Part shown: piece by piece, positions 1 through 11,660 of the stretch
Layout: every line of letters starts with the position of its first letter
Position numbering within the stretch: position 1 is the first letter of the stretch
DNA from: Sulfitobacter sp. SK011
GTDB taxonomy: Bacteria > Pseudomonadota > Alphaproteobacteria > Rhodobacterales > Rhodobacteraceae
Length of the DNA stretch: 64,000 bases
Reading direction: 5' to 3'
Assembly: GCF_003352065.1 (NCBI RefSeq)
Contig: NZ_CP025803.1
Span: 3,712,001-3,776,000, forward strand
Notes under the pieces: model-generated
Seen by the model: only the letters and a program-made list of their open reading frames with translations
Told to the model about the DNA's origin: nothing
Databases searched by the model: none
Made by a program: the position numbers and the translations under genes

Positions 1-848
1 CGTTCTCGGTAGAGTGTGAAGATGCCTGTCACCACCACGATGAACGCCCCCGTCAGAGTCAGCCAGCCCGGCCAGTCACCAAACACAAACCACCCCAAGA
101 GCAACGCCCAGATCAGTCCGGTATAGCGGAAAGGTGCGACAAACGACACATCCCCGACCCGCATCACCTGAATGGAAAAGAAATAGCCACCCAAAACAAA
201 GACCGACGCACCGGCGATCATCAGCCCCAGATCACGCGTGATCGGCACCCATGGGTCGCTGAGCGATGCAAGTCCCGCAGCGATGGTGATGGAACCGGCA
301 GTCACAAGCGTCACCGTCATCGACGGGACCCCCTTTGACAATTGCCGGGTCGCCAGATCGCGCACCGTCACACAAACCACCGCGATCAGCGCATAAATGG
401 ACCAGATATTGAACCCAGCCGCCCCCGGTTTGACAATCATCATCACGCCACAAAAACCGATCAGAATGGCCAGCATCCGCCGCCACCCCACCGCCTCGCG
501 CAGCACCAGCGCAGACGCCAGCGTAACAGACAACGGTAGCACCTGCAAAATCGCCGTGACATTGCCCAATGGCATGTTGAGCAGCGCCGACAAAAAGAAA
601 TACGCCGCGCCAATTTCGGCCCCGCAGCGCAGCGCGATAAAGCCCCAATCGCGCTGTGCGACGTTCAGGTGCATTGGACCAAGCCGCCCTTTGGAAACAA
701 GGATCAGCGCGGTGGTCAAAAGCCCCCGCAAAAAGATCAGCTGAAACAGCGGAACTGCACCGTCGGTCAGTTTGATCAATGTATCATTCAGCGTGAAACT
801 GGCCATCGACGCCATCATCAACAATGCGCCGATCATATTGGGGGACAT
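1..848 (-). CDS. EamA/DMT-family membrane transporter (3' end cut by window edge)
   Basis: About 282 codons are visible and the stop lies beyond the left edge. The translation is a chain of hydrophobic helices with the drug/metabolite transporter layout: an N-terminal EamA repeat (early residues TLIKLTDG), a central PGAAGFN loop and a second repeat near VMRVGDVSFVAPFRYTG. The visible part ends at IFTLYRE, which is typical of the last few residues of this family. Family knowledge suggests an inner-membrane exporter of small metabolites; the substrate cannot be read from sequence. The ATG directly follows the TAG of the upstream rhamnosyltransferase-like gene, so the two are probably translationally coupled. 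Confidence 0.85.
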   Translation of the reverse strand, partial: MSPNMIGALLMMASMASFTLNDTLIKLTDGAVPLFQLIFLRGLLTTALILVSKGRLGPMHLNVAQRDWGFIALRCGAEIGAAYFFLSALLNMPLGNVTAILQVLPLSVTLASALVLREAVGWRRMLAILIGFCGVMMIVKPGAAGFNIWSIYALIAVVCVTVRDLATRQLSKGVPSMTVTLVTAGSITIAAGLASLSDPWVPITRDLGLMIAGASVFVLGGYFFSIQVMRVGDVSFVAPFRYTGLIWALLLGWFVFGDWPGWLTLTGAFIVVVTGIFTLYRE

Positions 849-1664
849 CTACAGTGCCTTTAATTCATCAAGGGTTCGCCCAAAGCCAACACGCAAAACC
901 CGGGCAATCTCGCGACGGCCCAGATCCCCTTGGCGACCTGTGGGTGCCGCCCCGGAATCATTGTCCATGTGCACAGAACGGATGAACATAGGGCGCTCAA
1001 CCTCTGTCATGCAATCGTAATATTCACCCAGCTTGCGGTGGTTACGTCGAAACACATTTACCGGGTCGCCAACAGGTGCCACCAGCGCAAGGCCAACCCC
1101 AAGCGGGGTCTTTTCATACCATTCCGATATCGGCACGTCCTTGTTGCCAATATCAAGGTAGAACCCTCTGTTGAACGCGATGGCGAAGGGCGTGTTGGGG
1201 TCGCGCAAAGACAACAACGACCCGGCGATTTTCCCAATGCGTTTGGTGGTGACACGGTGCATTGCATCGTCATCGTCCAACCGGAATGTTGCTGTGTGCG
1301 TGGCGTCCGGCTCGTCTTTGATGGCGCCATAGGCATGCCGGATGGCGTTGAAATGGACCAGGGGCGGCAACGATATGATCTGAACTTGCGGCACATCTTT
1401 GACCAGATTTTCCAGACGGTCACGCGCGGCATCTGGCAAGCTGTCCCCGATCAAGACCCCAACTTTGAAATCTGAGTTGCGCTGTCGTTTGATCGAATGA
1501 AGCGCCAGTTGTTCAAACATGCGAAACCGACGATCCAGTCGTGCAGGATCATACAAGATTTCGCGCACGGCATCCTGGCCCTGCTCTGACATGGCAAAAC
1601 CACCTTCGGACAGGTACGAGAAACGAACCAGTCCCTTAATCTGCACCTTATAGCGCGCTGCCAT
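849..1664 (-). CDS. Putative rhamnosyltransferase-family glycosyltransferase
   Basis: 271 aa. The N-terminal RFSYL...GGF segment and an acidic FRLDDDDAMHR motif (Asp 130-133) fit the putative rhamnosyl transferase family (PF11316), whose members carry a DXD-like metal/nucleotide-sugar site. A soluble enzyme acting on surface polysaccharide or glycan is likely; acceptor and donor are unknown. It lies downstream of the rpoC terminator and is followed without any gap by an EamA transporter, so it probably has its own promoter in the short gap after rpoC. The family call is fairly firm; the sugar specificity is not. Confidence 0.75.
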   Translation of the reverse strand: MAARYKVQIKGLVRFSYLSEGGFAMSEQGQDAVREILYDPARLDRRFRMFEQLALHSIKRQRNSDFKVGVLIGDSLPDAARDRLENLVKDVPQVQIISLPPLVHFNAIRHAYGAIKDEPDATHTATFRLDDDDAMHRVTTKRIGKIAGSLLSLRDPNTPFAIAFNRGFYLDIGNKDVPISEWYEKTPLGVGLALVAPVGDPVNVFRRNHRKLGEYYDCMTEVERPMFIRSVHMDNDSGAAPTGRQGDLGRREIARVLRVGFGRTLDELKAL

Positions 1665-1709
1665 GCCTCTGCCCCGGTTATTCTGAGCAGCATATTAGCT
1701 GGCAGAGGT

Positions 1710-1746
1710 AAAAAAAAGGCCCCCAAACGCATCTGCGATGGGAGCC
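1710..1746 (-). terminator. Rho-independent terminator of the rplJL-rpoBC operon
   Basis: Reading leftward, GGCTCCC (1746-1740) pairs with GGGGGCC (1724-1718) with one G-T pair. An inner CGCA/TGCG stem sits in the loop, and eight T residues follow (1717-1710). It lies 26 bases past the rpoC stop, as expected for the operon terminator. Confidence 0.9.
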
Positions 1747-1772
1747 TTGTCGAATTTGGGACTAGTCAGCGA

Positions 1773-4700
1773 TCAATCGCGGCTTTCTTCATCAATGATA
1801 ACAGTGTCAAACACGTCACCACCGACCAAATCATCGTTTACCGGAGCTGCCAAACGGGCGGCTGCCTCGGCTTCTTCGCGGCGGGCTTCGATCACGACGT
1901 TGTCGCGGTCCGCTGCAACCTTGCGCATTTGCATGGTCGCACCGCCCGTACCCGCCGGGATCAGACGACCCACGATGACGTTCTCTTTGAGACCAACCAG
2001 TTTGTCCCGCTTGCCCTGTACCGATGCTTCGGTCAGAACACGCGTTGTTTCCTGGAAGGACGCGGCAGAGATGAACGAACGCGTTTGCAGCGACGCCTTG
2101 GTGATACCCAGCAAGATCGGCTCGCCTTTGGCAACACGGCCGCCTTTGGACAGCGCCTTTTCGTTGGCAAGATCGAATTCCTGCTTGTCGACGTGTTCGC
2201 CCTTCAGCAGCGTGGTGTCACCAGATTCCTGGATTTCCCACTTTTGCAGCATCTGACGCACGATGACTTCAATGTGTTTGTCGTTAATCTTCACACCTTG
2301 CAGACGGTACACGTCTTGTACCTCGTCGATCATATAGTCGGCCAACGCCTCAACACCCATGATGGCAAGGATGTCATGCGGCGCCGGGTTGCCGTCCATG
2401 ATGTAATCGCCCTTTTGAACAAAATCACCTTCCGCGACGGGAATGTGTTTGCCCTTGGGCACCATGTATTCGACCTTCACATCTGCGTCTTCAGAGGACT
2501 CAATCGCGATACGGCGCTTGTTCTTATAGTCCTTGCCAAAGCGCACATAGCCGTCGATTTCCGCGATGATGGCGTGGTCCTTGGGGCGGCGTGCCTCAAA
2601 GAGTTCGGCCACACGGGGCAGACCACCGGTGATGTCCTTGGTTTTGGCACCTTCACGCGGGATACGCGCAATGATGTCACCCGCCTTGATTTCGGTCTGA
2701 TCCTCGACGGACAGAACGGCATCAACGGACATCGGATAGGTCACCGGGTTGCCCGCATCGTTGCGGACCGGCTCACCATCGTCACCGACCAAGATCACTT
2801 CCGGCTTCAGTTCGTTGCCCTTGGGGGCCGCGCGCCAGTCGATCACGATCTTTTGGGTCATGCCGGTTGCATCATCGGTCTCGTCCTTGACGGCGATACC
2901 GGACACAAGGTCGACAAACTTGGTCATACCCGACTTTTCCGCGATGATCGGCAGGGTGTAGGGATCCCATTCAAACAGTTTGTCGCCGCGGGTCACGTTC
3001 TGACCTTCTTTAACAAACAGCTTGGTACCGTAACCAACCTTGTGGCTGGCCCGCTCATCGCCGTTTTCGTCAACGATCGACAGCTTCATGTTCCGACCCA
3101 TGACCATGATATCGCCTGCGGCGTTCTCAAGGGTCATTGCATTGTCAAAGACAACTTTACCGGAATGGCTCGCCTCAAGGAACGACTGCTGACCACCTTG
3201 GGCAACACCGCCGATGTGGAATGTCCGCATCGTCAGCTGTGTACCGGGTTCACCAATGGACTGCGCCGCGATAATGCCCACCGCTTCGCCTTGGTTCACC
3301 AGTGTACCGCGTGCAAGGTCACGACCATAGCACATGGCGCAGACGCCTTCTTCGGCCTCACACGTCAGTGGCGAACGGATGCGCGCGGATGCCACGGCAG
3401 CCTCGTCAATCAGGTCAGCCATACGTTCGTCGATGATGCTGCCTGCGGGGACCAACACTTCGTCCGTGCCGGGGCGCAGGACATCGTCGGCGTTCACACG
3501 ACCCAGCAGACGCTCGGCCAATGACGACACAACCTCACCATCGTTCACAGCCGCAACAGCCGTGATCGCGGTTTCCGTACCACAATCGTGCATACGAACG
3601 ATGCAATCCTGTGCCACATCCACCAGACGACGGGTCAGGTAACCCGAGTTCGCCGTTTTCAACGCCGTGTCCGACAGACCCTTACGGGCACCGTGGGTCG
3701 AGTTGAAGTATTCAAGAACGGTCAGACCTTCCTTGAAGTTCGAGATGATCGGCGTTTCGATGATGTCGCCGTTCGGCTTGGCCATCAGGCCACGCATACC
3801 GCCCAACTGCTTCATCTGAGTGACCGAGCCACGCGCACCGGAGTGGGCCATCATGTAAACCGAGTTTGGTTCACGCTCAGAGCCATCCGCGTCTTTATGG
3901 CTGGCGGAGATTGCCCCCATCATCGCGTCCGTCACCTTGTCGTTACACTTGGACCAGGCATCAACAACTTTGTTGTACTTTTCACCCTGAGTGATCAGGC
4001 CGTCCATGTACTGCTGTTCAAAGTCTTTGACCTGACCGCGGGTCTCATCGACCAATGGCCATTTGCTGTCAGGGATCAGCATGTCGTCTTTACCAAACGA
4101 AATACCGGCCTTGAACGCCTCACGGAAACCCATGGTCATGATCTGGTCACAGAAAATAACCGACTCTTTCTGCCCGCAATAACGATAAACAGTATCGATG
4201 ACCTGCTGCACTTCTTTCTTGCGCAGCAAGCGGTTGACCAGATCAAAGGGTGCCTTTGCATTCAGCGGCAACAACGCGCCCAAAAGCACACGGCCCGGCG
4301 TGGTGTCAAAACGCGTCATGATTTCGTTGCCCTCGGCGTCGATCTGTTTGATCCGCGCCTTGACCTTGGAGTGCAGATGCACCTCGCCTGCGTCCAGCGC
4401 GTGCTGAACCTCGTCCACTGTACCAAAGACTTTGCCTTCACCTCTTAGCCCATCACGCTCAAGCGTGGTGTAGTAAAGGCCTAGGATCATATCCTGAGAC
4501 GGAACGATAATCGGCGCACCGTTGGCCGGGGACAGAACGTTGTTGGTAGACATCATCAGAACGCGCGCTTCGAGCTGTGCCTCAAGAGACAACGGCACGT
4601 GCACGGCCATTTGGTCGCCGTCAAAGTCCGCGTTGAAGGCAGAACAAACCAGCGGGTGCAGCTGAATGGCCTTACCTTCGATCAGTACCGGTTCAAACGC

Positions 4701-6014
4701 CTGAATACCAAGACGGTGCAAAGTAGGCGCACGGTTCAGCATGACGGGGTGTTCGCGGATCACTTCATCCAGGATATCCCAAACCTCGGGACGCTCTTTT
4801 TCCACCAGCTTTTTGGCTTGCTTAACTGTTGAAGACAGACCTTTGGCCTCAAGACGTGAGTAGATGAACGGCTTGAACAGTTCCAACGCCATCTTTTTCG
4901 GCAGACCGCATTGGTGCAGCTTCAACTCGGGGCCAGTCACGATGACCGAACGACCAGAGAAGTCGACCCGTTTACCCAAAAGGTTCTGACGGAAGCGGCC
5001 CTGCTTGCCTTTCAGCATGTCAGACAGCGATTTCAGCGGACGCTTGTTGGCACCCGTGATTACCCGGCCACGACGGCCGTTGTCAAAGAGCGCATCCACA
5101 GATTCCTGCAACATCCGCTTTTCGTTTCGCACGATGATATCAGGCGCGCGCAATTCGATCAGACGCTTCAAACGGTTGTTCCGGTTGATCACGCGGCGGT
5201 ACAGATCGTTGAGGTCAGACGTCGCAAAACGACCGCCATCCAGCGGCACCAGCGGGCGCAATTCTGGCGGGATCACGGGGATCACGGTCAGAACCATCCA
5301 TTCAGGGCGGTTGCCAGATTCAAGGAAGCTTTCCACAACCTTCAAACGCTTGATGATCTTCTTGGGCTTCAGTTCGCCTGTGGCTTCTTTCAGATCAGCA
5401 CGCAGCTGGTCCGCTTCGGCCTCAAGATCAATCGCCGCCAGCATTTCGCGGATCGCTTCGGCACCGATGTTGGCGGTGAAGGCGTCCATGCCGTAGGCGT
5501 CCTGGGCGTCCATATACTCTTCTTCGGTCATCATCTGACCGTAGGTGAGGTCGGTAAGGCCCGGCTCAATCACAACGTAGTTTTCAAAGTACAAAACACG
5601 TTCCAGATCACGCAATGTCATGTCCAGCATCAGGCCAATGCGCGATGGCAAGGACTTGAGGAACCAGATGTGCGCAACAGGTGACGCCAGTTCAATGTGG
5701 CCCATCCGCTCGCGGCGCACCTTTTGCAGCGTCACTTCAACACCGCATTTTTCGCAGACAACGCCGCGATATTTCATGCGCTTATATTTGCCGCACAGGC
5801 ATTCGTAATCCTTGATCGGGCCAAAGATACGCGCGCAGAACAGACCGTCCCGTTCAGGCTTGAACGTCCGGTAGTTGATGGTTTCGGGTTTCTTGATCTC
5901 GCCGAATGACCACGACAGGATCCGCTCTGGCGATGCCAGAGAGACCTTGATCTCGTCGAACGTCTTCATCGGCGCGACGGGGTTAAACGGGTTGTTTGTC
6001 AGTTCCTGGTTCAT
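1773..6014 (-). CDS. rpoC: DNA-directed RNA polymerase subunit beta'
   Basis: 1413 aa. Catalytic largest subunit of RNA polymerase. The N-terminal zinc finger is present (Cys 72, 74, 87 and 90, in CLCGKYKRM and VVCEKCG), and the NADFDGDQM motif carries the three aspartates that bind the catalytic Mg2+. The second zinc site ([11 protein letters not shown]) and the trigger-loop region ([13 protein letters not shown]) are also intact. A TTG six bases upstream could start the frame, but I chose the ATG at 6014 because AAGGA lies at ideal spacing before it and the resulting [12 protein letters not shown] start is the usual alphaproteobacterial one. It is cotranscribed with rpoB, from which it is separated by two palindromic hairpins. 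Confidence 0.99.
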   Translation of the reverse strand: MNQELTNNPFNPVAPMKTFDEIKVSLASPERILSWSFGEIKKPETINYRTFKPERDGLFCARIFGPIKDYECLCGKYKRMKYRGVVCEKCGVEVTLQKVRRERMGHIELASPVAHIWFLKSLPSRIGLMLDMTLRDLERVLYFENYVVIEPGLTDLTYGQMMTEEEYMDAQDAYGMDAFTANIGAEAIREMLAAIDLEAEADQLRADLKEATGELKPKKIIKRLKVVESFLESGNRPEWMVLTVIPVIPPELRPLVPLDGGRFATSDLNDLYRRVINRNNRLKRLIELRAPDIIVRNEKRMLQESVDALFDNGRRGRVITGANKRPLKSLSDMLKGKQGRFRQNLLGKRVDFSGRSVIVTGPELKLHQCGLPKKMALELFKPFIYSRLEAKGLSSTVKQAKKLVEKERPEVWDILDEVIREHPVMLNRAPTLHRLGIQAFEPVLIEGKAIQLHPLVCSAFNADFDGDQMAVHVPLSLEAQLEARVLMMSTNNVLSPANGAPIIVPSQDMILGLYYTTLERDGLRGEGKVFGTVDEVQHALDAGEVHLHSKVKARIKQIDAEGNEIMTRFDTTPGRVLLGALLPLNAKAPFDLVNRLLRKKEVQQVIDTVYRYCGQKESVIFCDQIMTMGFREAFKAGISFGKDDMLIPDSKWPLVDETRGQVKDFEQQYMDGLITQGEKYNKVVDAWSKCNDKVTDAMMGAISASHKDADGSEREPNSVYMMAHSGARGSVTQMKQLGGMRGLMAKPNGDIIETPIISNFKEGLTVLEYFNSTHGARKGLSDTALKTANSGYLTRRLVDVAQDCIVRMHDCGTETAITAVAAVNDGEVVSSLAERLLGRVNADDVLRPGTDEVLVPAGSIIDERMADLIDEAAVASARIRSPLTCEAEEGVCAMCYGRDLARGTLVNQGEAVGIIAAQSIGEPGTQLTMRTFHIGGVAQGGQQSFLEASHSGKVVFDNAMTLENAAGDIMVMGRNMKLSIVDENGDERASHKVGYGTKLFVKEGQNVTRGDKLFEWDPYTLPIIAEKSGMTKFVDLVSGIAVKDETDDATGMTQKIVIDWRAAPKGNELKPEVILVGDDGEPVRNDAGNPVTYPMSVDAVLSVEDQTEIKAGDIIARIPREGAKTKDITGGLPRVAELFEARRPKDHAIIAEIDGYVRFGKDYKNKRRIAIESSEDADVKVEYMVPKGKHIPVAEGDFVQKGDYIMDGNPAPHDILAIMGVEALADYMIDEVQDVYRLQGVKINDKHIEVIVRQMLQKWEIQESGDTTLLKGEHVDKQEFDLANEKALSKGGRVAKGEPILLGITKASLQTRSFISAASFQETTRVLTEASVQGKRDKLVGLKENVIVGRLIPAGTGGATMQMRKVAADRDNVVIEARREEAEAAARLAAPVNDDLVGGDVFDTVIIDEESRD

Positions 6015-6055
6015 TTTCAATCCTTAGATTTATCTCGAAAGCGGTGGGAGGGGGC

Positions 6056-6100
6056 CCGATTTCTTCGAAGAAATCGGACCGGAATTTTCAAAAATTCCGG
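6056..6100. repeat. Two tandem palindromic hairpins in the rpoB-rpoC gap
   Basis: 6056-6077 is a perfect 22-bp palindrome (CCGATTTCTTC and its complement). One base later, 6079-6100 is a second hairpin, CCGGAATTTT, CA, AAAATTCCGG. Neither is followed by a T run in the transcribed direction and rpoC lies downstream, so they are unlikely to be terminators. RNA processing, transcript stability or a small dispersed palindromic repeat are possible. A GGAATTT hairpin of the same type occurs in the rplL-rpoB gap. Confidence 0.8.
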
Positions 6101-6106
6101 CTGCCC

Positions 6107-9100
6107 TTACTCGTCTTCCTCCGCATCCAGGAGTTCCATGTTCAGGCCAAGGCCACGGACTTCTTTGACAAGAACGTTGAACGATTCCGGGATACCGGCC
6201 TCGAAGTTGTCCTCGCCTTTGACGATGCTTTCATAGACCTTGGTCCGGCCCGCAACGTCATCCGATTTCACCGTCAGCATTTCCTGCAGGGTGTATGCAG
6301 CGCCGTAAGCTTCAAGCGCCCAGACCTCCATCTCACCAAAGCGCTGACCACCAAACTGCGCTTTACCGCCCAATGGCTGCTGGGTGACCAGCGAGTATGG
6401 ACCGGTTGAACGCGCATGGATTTTATCATCCACAAGGTGGTGCAGTTTCAGCAGGTATTTGACACCCACAGTCACAGGGCGGGCAAACTGCTCGCCTGTG
6501 CGGCCGTCAAACAGGATCGACTGACCGGATGTGTCAAAGCCCGCACGTTTCAGGCTGTCGTTCACATCCGCTTCCTTAGCACCGTCAAAAACGGGCGTGG
6601 CGATTGGCACACCGTTGCGGACATTGCCCGCGACTTCGACCAGATCTTCTTCGCTCATGTCTGCCAGACCCTCGGCATAGACATCCTCGCCATAGGCAAG
6701 GCTCATCGCCTCACGCACAGGTGTCAGATCGCCGGTGCGCTTATAGTCTTGCAGTGCCTCGTCGATGTTCACACCCAGACCGCGTGCGGCCCAGCCCATG
6801 TGGGTTTCCAAAATCTGACCCACGTTCATCCGGCTGGGAACACCCAGCGGGTTGAGACAGAAATCAACCGGCGTACCATCCGCGAGGAATGGCATGTCTT
6901 CCATGGGAACAACCTTGGAAATCACGCCCTTGTTGCCGTGACGACCAGCCATCTTGTCGCCCGGTTGCAGCTTGCGCTTCACCGCCACGAACACTTTGAC
7001 CATCTTCATCACGCCAGGAGGCAGATCATCACCGCGGCGCACTTTCTCGACCTTGTCCTCGAACCGTGCATCCAAGGTCCGCTTCTGGATCTCATACTGC
7101 TCGTTCAGGGCTTCGACGATTTTTGCGTCGTCTTCGTCTTCCAGTGCCAACTGCCACCACTGACCACGGGTCAGTTGATCGTCCAACAGTTCTTCAGTGA
7201 TCTTGCTGTTGGATTTGACACCTTTCGGACCTTTTACAGCAACCTTACCAAGGATCATCTGACGCAGGCGCGCATAGATGTTACGATCCAGAATGGCCAG
7301 CTCGTCGTCCCGGTCACGGGCCAGACGTTCGACTTCTTCCCGTTCGATCTGCAACGCACGTTCGTCTTTTTCAACGCCGTGACGGTTGAACACGCGCACT
7401 TCGACAACCGTGCCGAAATCTCCCGGTTTCACCCGCAGCGACGTATCGCGCACGTCCGATGCTTTCTCACCAAAGATGGCGCGCAGAAGTTTTTCTTCTG
7501 GCGTCATTGGGCTTTCGCCTTTTGGCGTGATTTTACCGACCAGAATGTCGCCCGGTTCCACGTCCGCGCCGATGTAGACGATGCCCGCCTCATCAAGGTT
7601 GCGCAGCGCTTCTTCACCAACGTTTGGAATGTCGCGGGTGATCTCTTCTGGACCGAGCTTCGTATCACGTGCGGCGACTTCGAATTCCTCGATGTGGATC
7701 GAGGTGAACACGTCATCACGGCTGATACGCTCGGAAATCAGGATCGAGTCTTCGTAGTTATAGCCGTTCCAAGGCATAAACGCGACGACCACGTTTTTAC
7801 CCAAGGCAAGCTCGCCCATGTCCGTTGACGGACCATCGGCAATCACCTGACCTTTTTGAACCGTATCACCCACTTTCACCAGCGGACGCTGGTTGATACA
7901 GGTGTTCTGGTTCGACCGCTGGAATTTGCGCATGCGGTAGATGTCCACACCCGCGTCGCCCAGCTCAAGGTCTTCCGTTGCACGAATTACGATACGTGAC
8001 GCATCAACCTGGTCGATGATACCGCCCCGTTTCGCCATGTAAGCCGCACCGGAATCCCGTGCCACAACTTCTTCGATACCTGTGCCGACAAATGGTGCTT
8101 CGGCCTGCAGCAAAGGCACCGCCTGACGTTGCATGTTCGACCCCATCAGGGCCCTGTTCGCATCGTCATTTTCAAGGAACGGGATCAGAGATGCCGCAAC
8201 GGACACCAACTGCTTTGGGCTAACGTCGATCAGGTCGACAGAGGTCGACGGGGACAACGTATAGTCACCCGATTTCCGTGTTGAGACCAGATCGTTCACG
8301 AACTTCATGTTTTCATCAAGGTTCGCGTTGGCCTGTGCCACGGTGTGACGCATTTCCTCGGTCGCGGACATGTACTGTACATCGTCCGACACCACGCCAT
8401 TGGACACCTTGCGGTATGGCGTTTCGATAAAGCCGTATTTGTTGACCCGTGCAAAGGTCGCGAGCGAGTTGATCAGACCAATGTTCGGCCCTTCGGGCGT
8501 CTCAATCGGGCACATCCGGCCATAATGCGTTGGGTGCACGTCGCGCACCTCAAAACCGGCACGTTCCCGTGTCAGACCACCTGGCCCAAGCGCTGAAAGG
8601 CGACGCTTGTGCGTAACCTCGGAAAGCGGGTTGGTTTGGTCCATGAACTGCGACAATTGGCTGGAGCCAAAGAATTCCCGTACCGCAGCAGCCGCTGGTT
8701 TTGCATTGATCAGGTCCTGCGGCATGACAGTGTCAATCTCGACCGAAGACATACGTTCCTTGATCGCGCGCTCCATGCGCAGCAGACCAACGCGGTACTG
8801 GTTCTCCATCAATTCGCCGACCGAACGCACCCGACGGTTGCCCAAGTGGTCAATATCGTCAATGTCGCCACGGCCATCGCGCAGATCAACCAGTGCTTTA
8901 ATACATGCCACGATATCTTCGCGGCGCAATGTGCGCTGCGTGTCATCTGCATCCAAATCCAGACGCATGTTCATTTTCACCCGGCCAACAGCCGACAGAT
9001 CATAACGCTCTGAATCAAAGAACAGCGTGTCAAAGAGGGCCGATGCCGCTTCCACGGTCGGTGGCTCACCTGGACGCATGACGCGGTAGATATCCATGAG

Positions 9101-10246
9101 CGCGGTGTCGCGGTTCATGTTCTTATCTGCCGCCATGGTGTTGCGCATATAGGGGCCAACATTGACGTTATCGATGTCCAACAACGGAATCTCGGTGATG
9201 CCGGCATCAATCAATTCTTTGGCCGTACCGCCGATCAGTGTGCCGTCTTTGTCGTATTCCAGCGTCATTTCATCGCCAGCTTCGACATAGATCGCGCCGG
9301 TTTCTTCGTTGATGATGTCCTTGGCGACAAACTTGCCCACAATATGCTCGAACGGCAGCAGCAATTCCTTGACCTTGCCGTCGTCGATCAATTGCTTGAC
9401 CGCGCGTGGCGTCACTTTCTTGCCCATTTCAAACAACACATCGCCGGTTTTCGCGTCAACGATGTCATAGGTTGGCCGCGTGCCCCGCACACGATCAGGG
9501 AAGAAAGGCGCAACCCAGCCTTTGTTTTTCTTCAGCTTGTAGGTGACGGTACTGTAATACGCGTCCATGATCGCTTCTTGATCAAGACCCAAAGAATAAA
9601 GCAACGTGGTCACTGGCAATTTGCGACGACGGTCAATGCGCGCAAAAACGATGTCTTTGGCGTCAAATTCAAAGTCGAGCCATGACCCACGGTAGGGAAT
9701 AATACGGCAGGCGAACAGCAGTTTACCTGACGAGTGGGTCTTGCCCTTGTCATGGTCAAAGAACACGCCGGGGGAGCGGTGCATCTGGGATACGATCACA
9801 CGCTCGGTACCGTTCACGATGAACGTCCCGTTGGGCGTCATCAAAGGCATATCGCCCATGAACACGTCCTGTTCTTTGATGTCTTTAACCGATTTCGCAC
9901 CGGTATCTTCGTCGATATCAAACACGATCAGGCGCAGGGTCACTTTCAGCGGCGCTGAATAGGTCATGTCGCGCTGCTGACATTCCTCAACATCGTATTT
10001 GGGCTTTTCCAGCTCATACTTGACGTATTCAAGCACGGAGGTCTCGTTAAAGTCCTTGATCGGGAATACCGATTGGAAAACACCCTGGATGCCATCGCCA
10101 TCTGTGGGCGTGTCGGCATCACCGGAATTCAGGAACAGGTCGTAGGATGATTTTTGAACCTCAATCAGGTTCGGCATCTCCAGCACTTCGCGGATTTTGC
10201 CATAATATTTACGTAGACGCTTCTGGCCAAGGAAGGATTGTGCCAT
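6107..10246 (-). CDS. rpoB: DNA-directed RNA polymerase subunit beta
   Basis: 1379 aa, normal length for alphaproteobacteria. It forms the catalytic cleft of RNA polymerase with rpoC. The rifampicin region ([19 protein letters not shown], then [14 protein letters not shown]) keeps the Q, D, H, R and S residues whose substitution gives resistance, so a rifampicin-sensitive enzyme is expected. [10 protein letters not shown] and the C-terminal [18 protein letters not shown] motifs are intact. I placed the start at the ATG at 10246 ([16 protein letters not shown], the usual N-terminus) with AAGGTG upstream, rather than the GTG four codons earlier. Confidence 0.99.
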   Translation of the reverse strand: MAQSFLGQKRLRKYYGKIREVLEMPNLIEVQKSSYDLFLNSGDADTPTDGDGIQGVFQSVFPIKDFNETSVLEYVKYELEKPKYDVEECQQRDMTYSAPLKVTLRLIVFDIDEDTGAKSVKDIKEQDVFMGDMPLMTPNGTFIVNGTERVIVSQMHRSPGVFFDHDKGKTHSSGKLLFACRIIPYRGSWLDFEFDAKDIVFARIDRRRKLPVTTLLYSLGLDQEAIMDAYYSTVTYKLKKNKGWVAPFFPDRVRGTRPTYDIVDAKTGDVLFEMGKKVTPRAVKQLIDDGKVKELLLPFEHIVGKFVAKDIINEETGAIYVEAGDEMTLEYDKDGTLIGGTAKELIDAGITEIPLLDIDNVNVGPYMRNTMAADKNMNRDTALMDIYRVMRPGEPPTVEAASALFDTLFFDSERYDLSAVGRVKMNMRLDLDADDTQRTLRREDIVACIKALVDLRDGRGDIDDIDHLGNRRVRSVGELMENQYRVGLLRMERAIKERMSSVEIDTVMPQDLINAKPAAAAVREFFGSSQLSQFMDQTNPLSEVTHKRRLSALGPGGLTRERAGFEVRDVHPTHYGRMCPIETPEGPNIGLINSLATFARVNKYGFIETPYRKVSNGVVSDDVQYMSATEEMRHTVAQANANLDENMKFVNDLVSTRKSGDYTLSPSTSVDLIDVSPKQLVSVAASLIPFLENDDANRALMGSNMQRQAVPLLQAEAPFVGTGIEEVVARDSGAAYMAKRGGIIDQVDASRIVIRATEDLELGDAGVDIYRMRKFQRSNQNTCINQRPLVKVGDTVQKGQVIADGPSTDMGELALGKNVVVAFMPWNGYNYEDSILISERISRDDVFTSIHIEEFEVAARDTKLGPEEITRDIPNVGEEALRNLDEAGIVYIGADVEPGDILVGKITPKGESPMTPEEKLLRAIFGEKASDVRDTSLRVKPGDFGTVVEVRVFNRHGVEKDERALQIEREEVERLARDRDDELAILDRNIYARLRQMILGKVAVKGPKGVKSNSKITEELLDDQLTRGQWWQLALEDEDDAKIVEALNEQYEIQKRTLDARFEDKVEKVRRGDDLPPGVMKMVKVFVAVKRKLQPGDKMAGRHGNKGVISKVVPMEDMPFLADGTPVDFCLNPLGVPSRMNVGQILETHMGWAARGLGVNIDEALQDYKRTGDLTPVREAMSLAYGEDVYAEGLADMSEEDLVEVAGNVRNGVPIATPVFDGAKEADVNDSLKRAGFDTSGQSILFDGRTGEQFARPVTVGVKYLLKLHHLVDDKIHARSTGPYSLVTQQPLGGKAQFGGQRFGEMEVWALEAYGAAYTLQEMLTVKSDDVAGRTKVYESIVKGEDNFEAGIPESFNVLVKEVRGLGLNMELLDAEEDE

Positions 10247-10383
10247 GTGTCGTGTCACCTTTCGTGTCTCTTGTCTGGCGTGACATCACCGGGGCCGTGA
10301 TGCACACCCCTAAGAGCGGATATGTCCGGTCAATTCTTGAGCCGCGTCCCACCGCACCTCTTCCGACCTTTGGACCTCTCCAG

Positions 10384-10410
10384 AAGGAGGCTTTGCGAAA
10401 AAGCATCCTT
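10384..10410 (-). promoter_or_regulatory. Hairpin in the rplL-rpoB gap
   Basis: AAGGA-G-GCTTT (10384-10394), loop GCGAA, AAAGC-A-TCCTT (10400-10410): a 10-pair stem with one central mismatch, about 140 bases upstream of the rpoB start. Bacterial rplL-rpoB gaps commonly hold an attenuator or RNase III site that sets the polymerase to L12 ratio. This is a candidate by position; that role is inferred. Confidence 0.45.
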
Positions 10411-10474
10411 CAAGACAGGTTTGGCCGGACAGAGAAACCTCTCCATCCAGCCAATGTTTGCTGCGGGATATGCC

Positions 10475-10518
10475 GGAATTTTCGCAAATTCCAGTCCGTT
10501 TTCGTTACCCGAAAACGG
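10475..10518 (-). promoter_or_regulatory. Two hairpins just downstream of rplL
   Basis: Reading leftward from the rplL stop, the first is CCGTTTTCG/CGAAAACGG with a 5-base loop (10518-10496), a 9-bp perfect stem. The second is GGAATTT/AAATTCC with a 4-base loop (10492-10475). Neither has a T run, so partial attenuation or RNA cleavage is more likely than full termination, because rpoB lies downstream with no obvious promoter. Confidence 0.55.
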
Positions 10519-10535
10519 CTCCCTGATGAACCGGC

Positions 10536-10907
10536 TTAGGCCAGTTCGACCTCTGCGCCAGCTGCTTCCAGCTTGGCTTTGACGTCTTCGGCTTCGGCTT
10601 TGTCGACGCCTTCTTTGATTTTGCCGCCAGCTTCGACCAGATCCTTGGCTTCTTTCAGACCAAGACCGGTGATGCCGCGCACTTCTTTGATCACGTTGAT
10701 CTTAGATGCGCCCGCGTTCTTCAGAACGACGTCAAATTCAGTTTTTTCCTCAGCAGCTGCACCAGCATCTGCAGGACCAGCCATCATCACTGCGCCGCCT
10801 GCTGCGGGCTCGATGCCGTACTCGTCCTTGAGGATTGTTTTCAGTTCTTGTGCTTCCAACAGCGTCAGACCAACGATGCTTTCTGCCAGTTTCTTCAGAT
10901 CAGCCAT
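10536..10907 (-). CDS. rplL: 50S ribosomal protein L7/L12
   Basis: 123 aa, standard length. The N-terminal dimerisation helix ([16 protein letters not shown]), an Ala/Gly-rich hinge around residues 35-53 and the C-terminal factor-binding domain ([24 protein letters not shown]) are all present. It forms the ribosome stalk with L10 and recruits translation GTPases. It lies 75 bases after rplJ and is followed by several hairpins before rpoB. Confidence 0.99.
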   Translation of the reverse strand: MADLKKLAESIVGLTLLEAQELKTILKDEYGIEPAAGGAVMMAGPADAGAAAEEKTEFDVVLKNAGASKINVIKEVRGITGLGLKEAKDLVEAGGKIKEGVDKAEAEDVKAKLEAAGAEVELA

Positions 10908-10982
10908 GTTTTAGCTCTTTCCGTTAACGATATGTGTGTTCCAACGCGAAGGTTCAACCCTGCGCCAGCTTGACGATGTGCT

Positions 10983-11498
10983 TTATGCAGCCGCCCTGTC
11001 CTCGATGGTGGACAGGATCGAAGCGATGTTGCTTGCAGGTGCGCCAATGGCCCCGGCGATGTTCGATGCTGGTGCGCCCAACATGCCCGCGATTGTGGCG
11101 ATAAGCTCGTCACGTGAAGGCATTTTAGACACGGCTTCGACACCGGCGACATCCAACGCGTTCTCACCCATTGCACCACCGAGAATGACAAACTTGTCGT
11201 TCCCTTTGGCGAATTCCTGAGCAACCTTGGCCGCGGCCACAGGATCCTCAGAATAGGTCAGAACGGTCATACCCGTCAGAAGGTTCGCAATGCTTGCGCA
11301 TGGCTTACCCTCAAGGGCGATCTTGGCGAGCCTGTTTTTGGCAACACGCACAGACCCACCCGCTTCGCGAGCTTTGGCGCGCAGGTCCTGCATTTCAGCA
11401 ACTGTCAAACCGACGTAGTGGCTTACCACAACGACGCCAGAGCTTTCAAAGACTTGGCCGAGTTCGTCGACCAGTTGTTCTTTTTGTGCTCTATCCAC
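10983..11498 (-). CDS. rplJ: 50S ribosomal protein L10
   Basis: 171 aa. Stalk base protein that binds 23S rRNA through its N-terminal domain and carries L7/L12 dimers on its C-terminal helix. The start is a GTG at 11498 ([14 protein letters not shown]) with GGAG seven bases upstream. The 5' region has the folded leader expected for L10 autoregulation. Cotranscribed with rplL. Confidence 0.98.
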   Translation of the reverse strand: MDRAQKEQLVDELGQVFESSGVVVVSHYVGLTVAEMQDLRAKAREAGGSVRVAKNRLAKIALEGKPCASIANLLTGMTVLTYSEDPVAAAKVAQEFAKGNDKFVILGGAMGENALDVAGVEAVSKMPSRDELIATIAGMLGAPASNIAGAIGAPASNIASILSTIEDRAAA

Positions 11499-11504
11499 AG
11501 TTTC

Positions 11505-11660
11505 ACTCCAGTAAGGGAGGGTTGCCCCTCCGGCTCAGTTTTGCCGGAACAAGAGGTGTCCCGACATTTCGGGTCCTTACGGGGGCCGGGTGTGTCACTG
11601 CGGAGAGCCTGTTCGGCGGCCCGAAGAAATTACCTTTTCCCGTCTCAGGCAGGAATTATG
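11505..11660 (-). promoter_or_regulatory. Ribosomal protein L10 leader (autoregulatory mRNA structure)
   Basis: The rplJ 5' untranslated region holds several perfect stems in the transcribed direction: CCCGA/TCGGG with a 4-base loop; TCCGGC/GCCGGA; and GGAGGG/CCCTCC closed by a GCAA tetraloop (11531-11516). The last two share bases (GGA) and cannot form together. L10 leaders let the L10-L12 complex bind its own mRNA and block translation. The identification rests on position and fold, not on a covariance search. Confidence 0.65.

Noticed and set aside
232..648. 138-codon minus-strand frame at the left end
   Set aside because: It is an out-of-frame shadow of the EamA transporter, whose hydrophobic frame is open from 848 to the window edge.
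1929..3524. Long plus-strand frames opposite rpoC and rpoB (for example 1929-3524 and 6416-7828)
   Set aside because: They lie wholly antisense to essential genes, have His/Arg/Gln-rich shadow-like composition and no recognisable domain.
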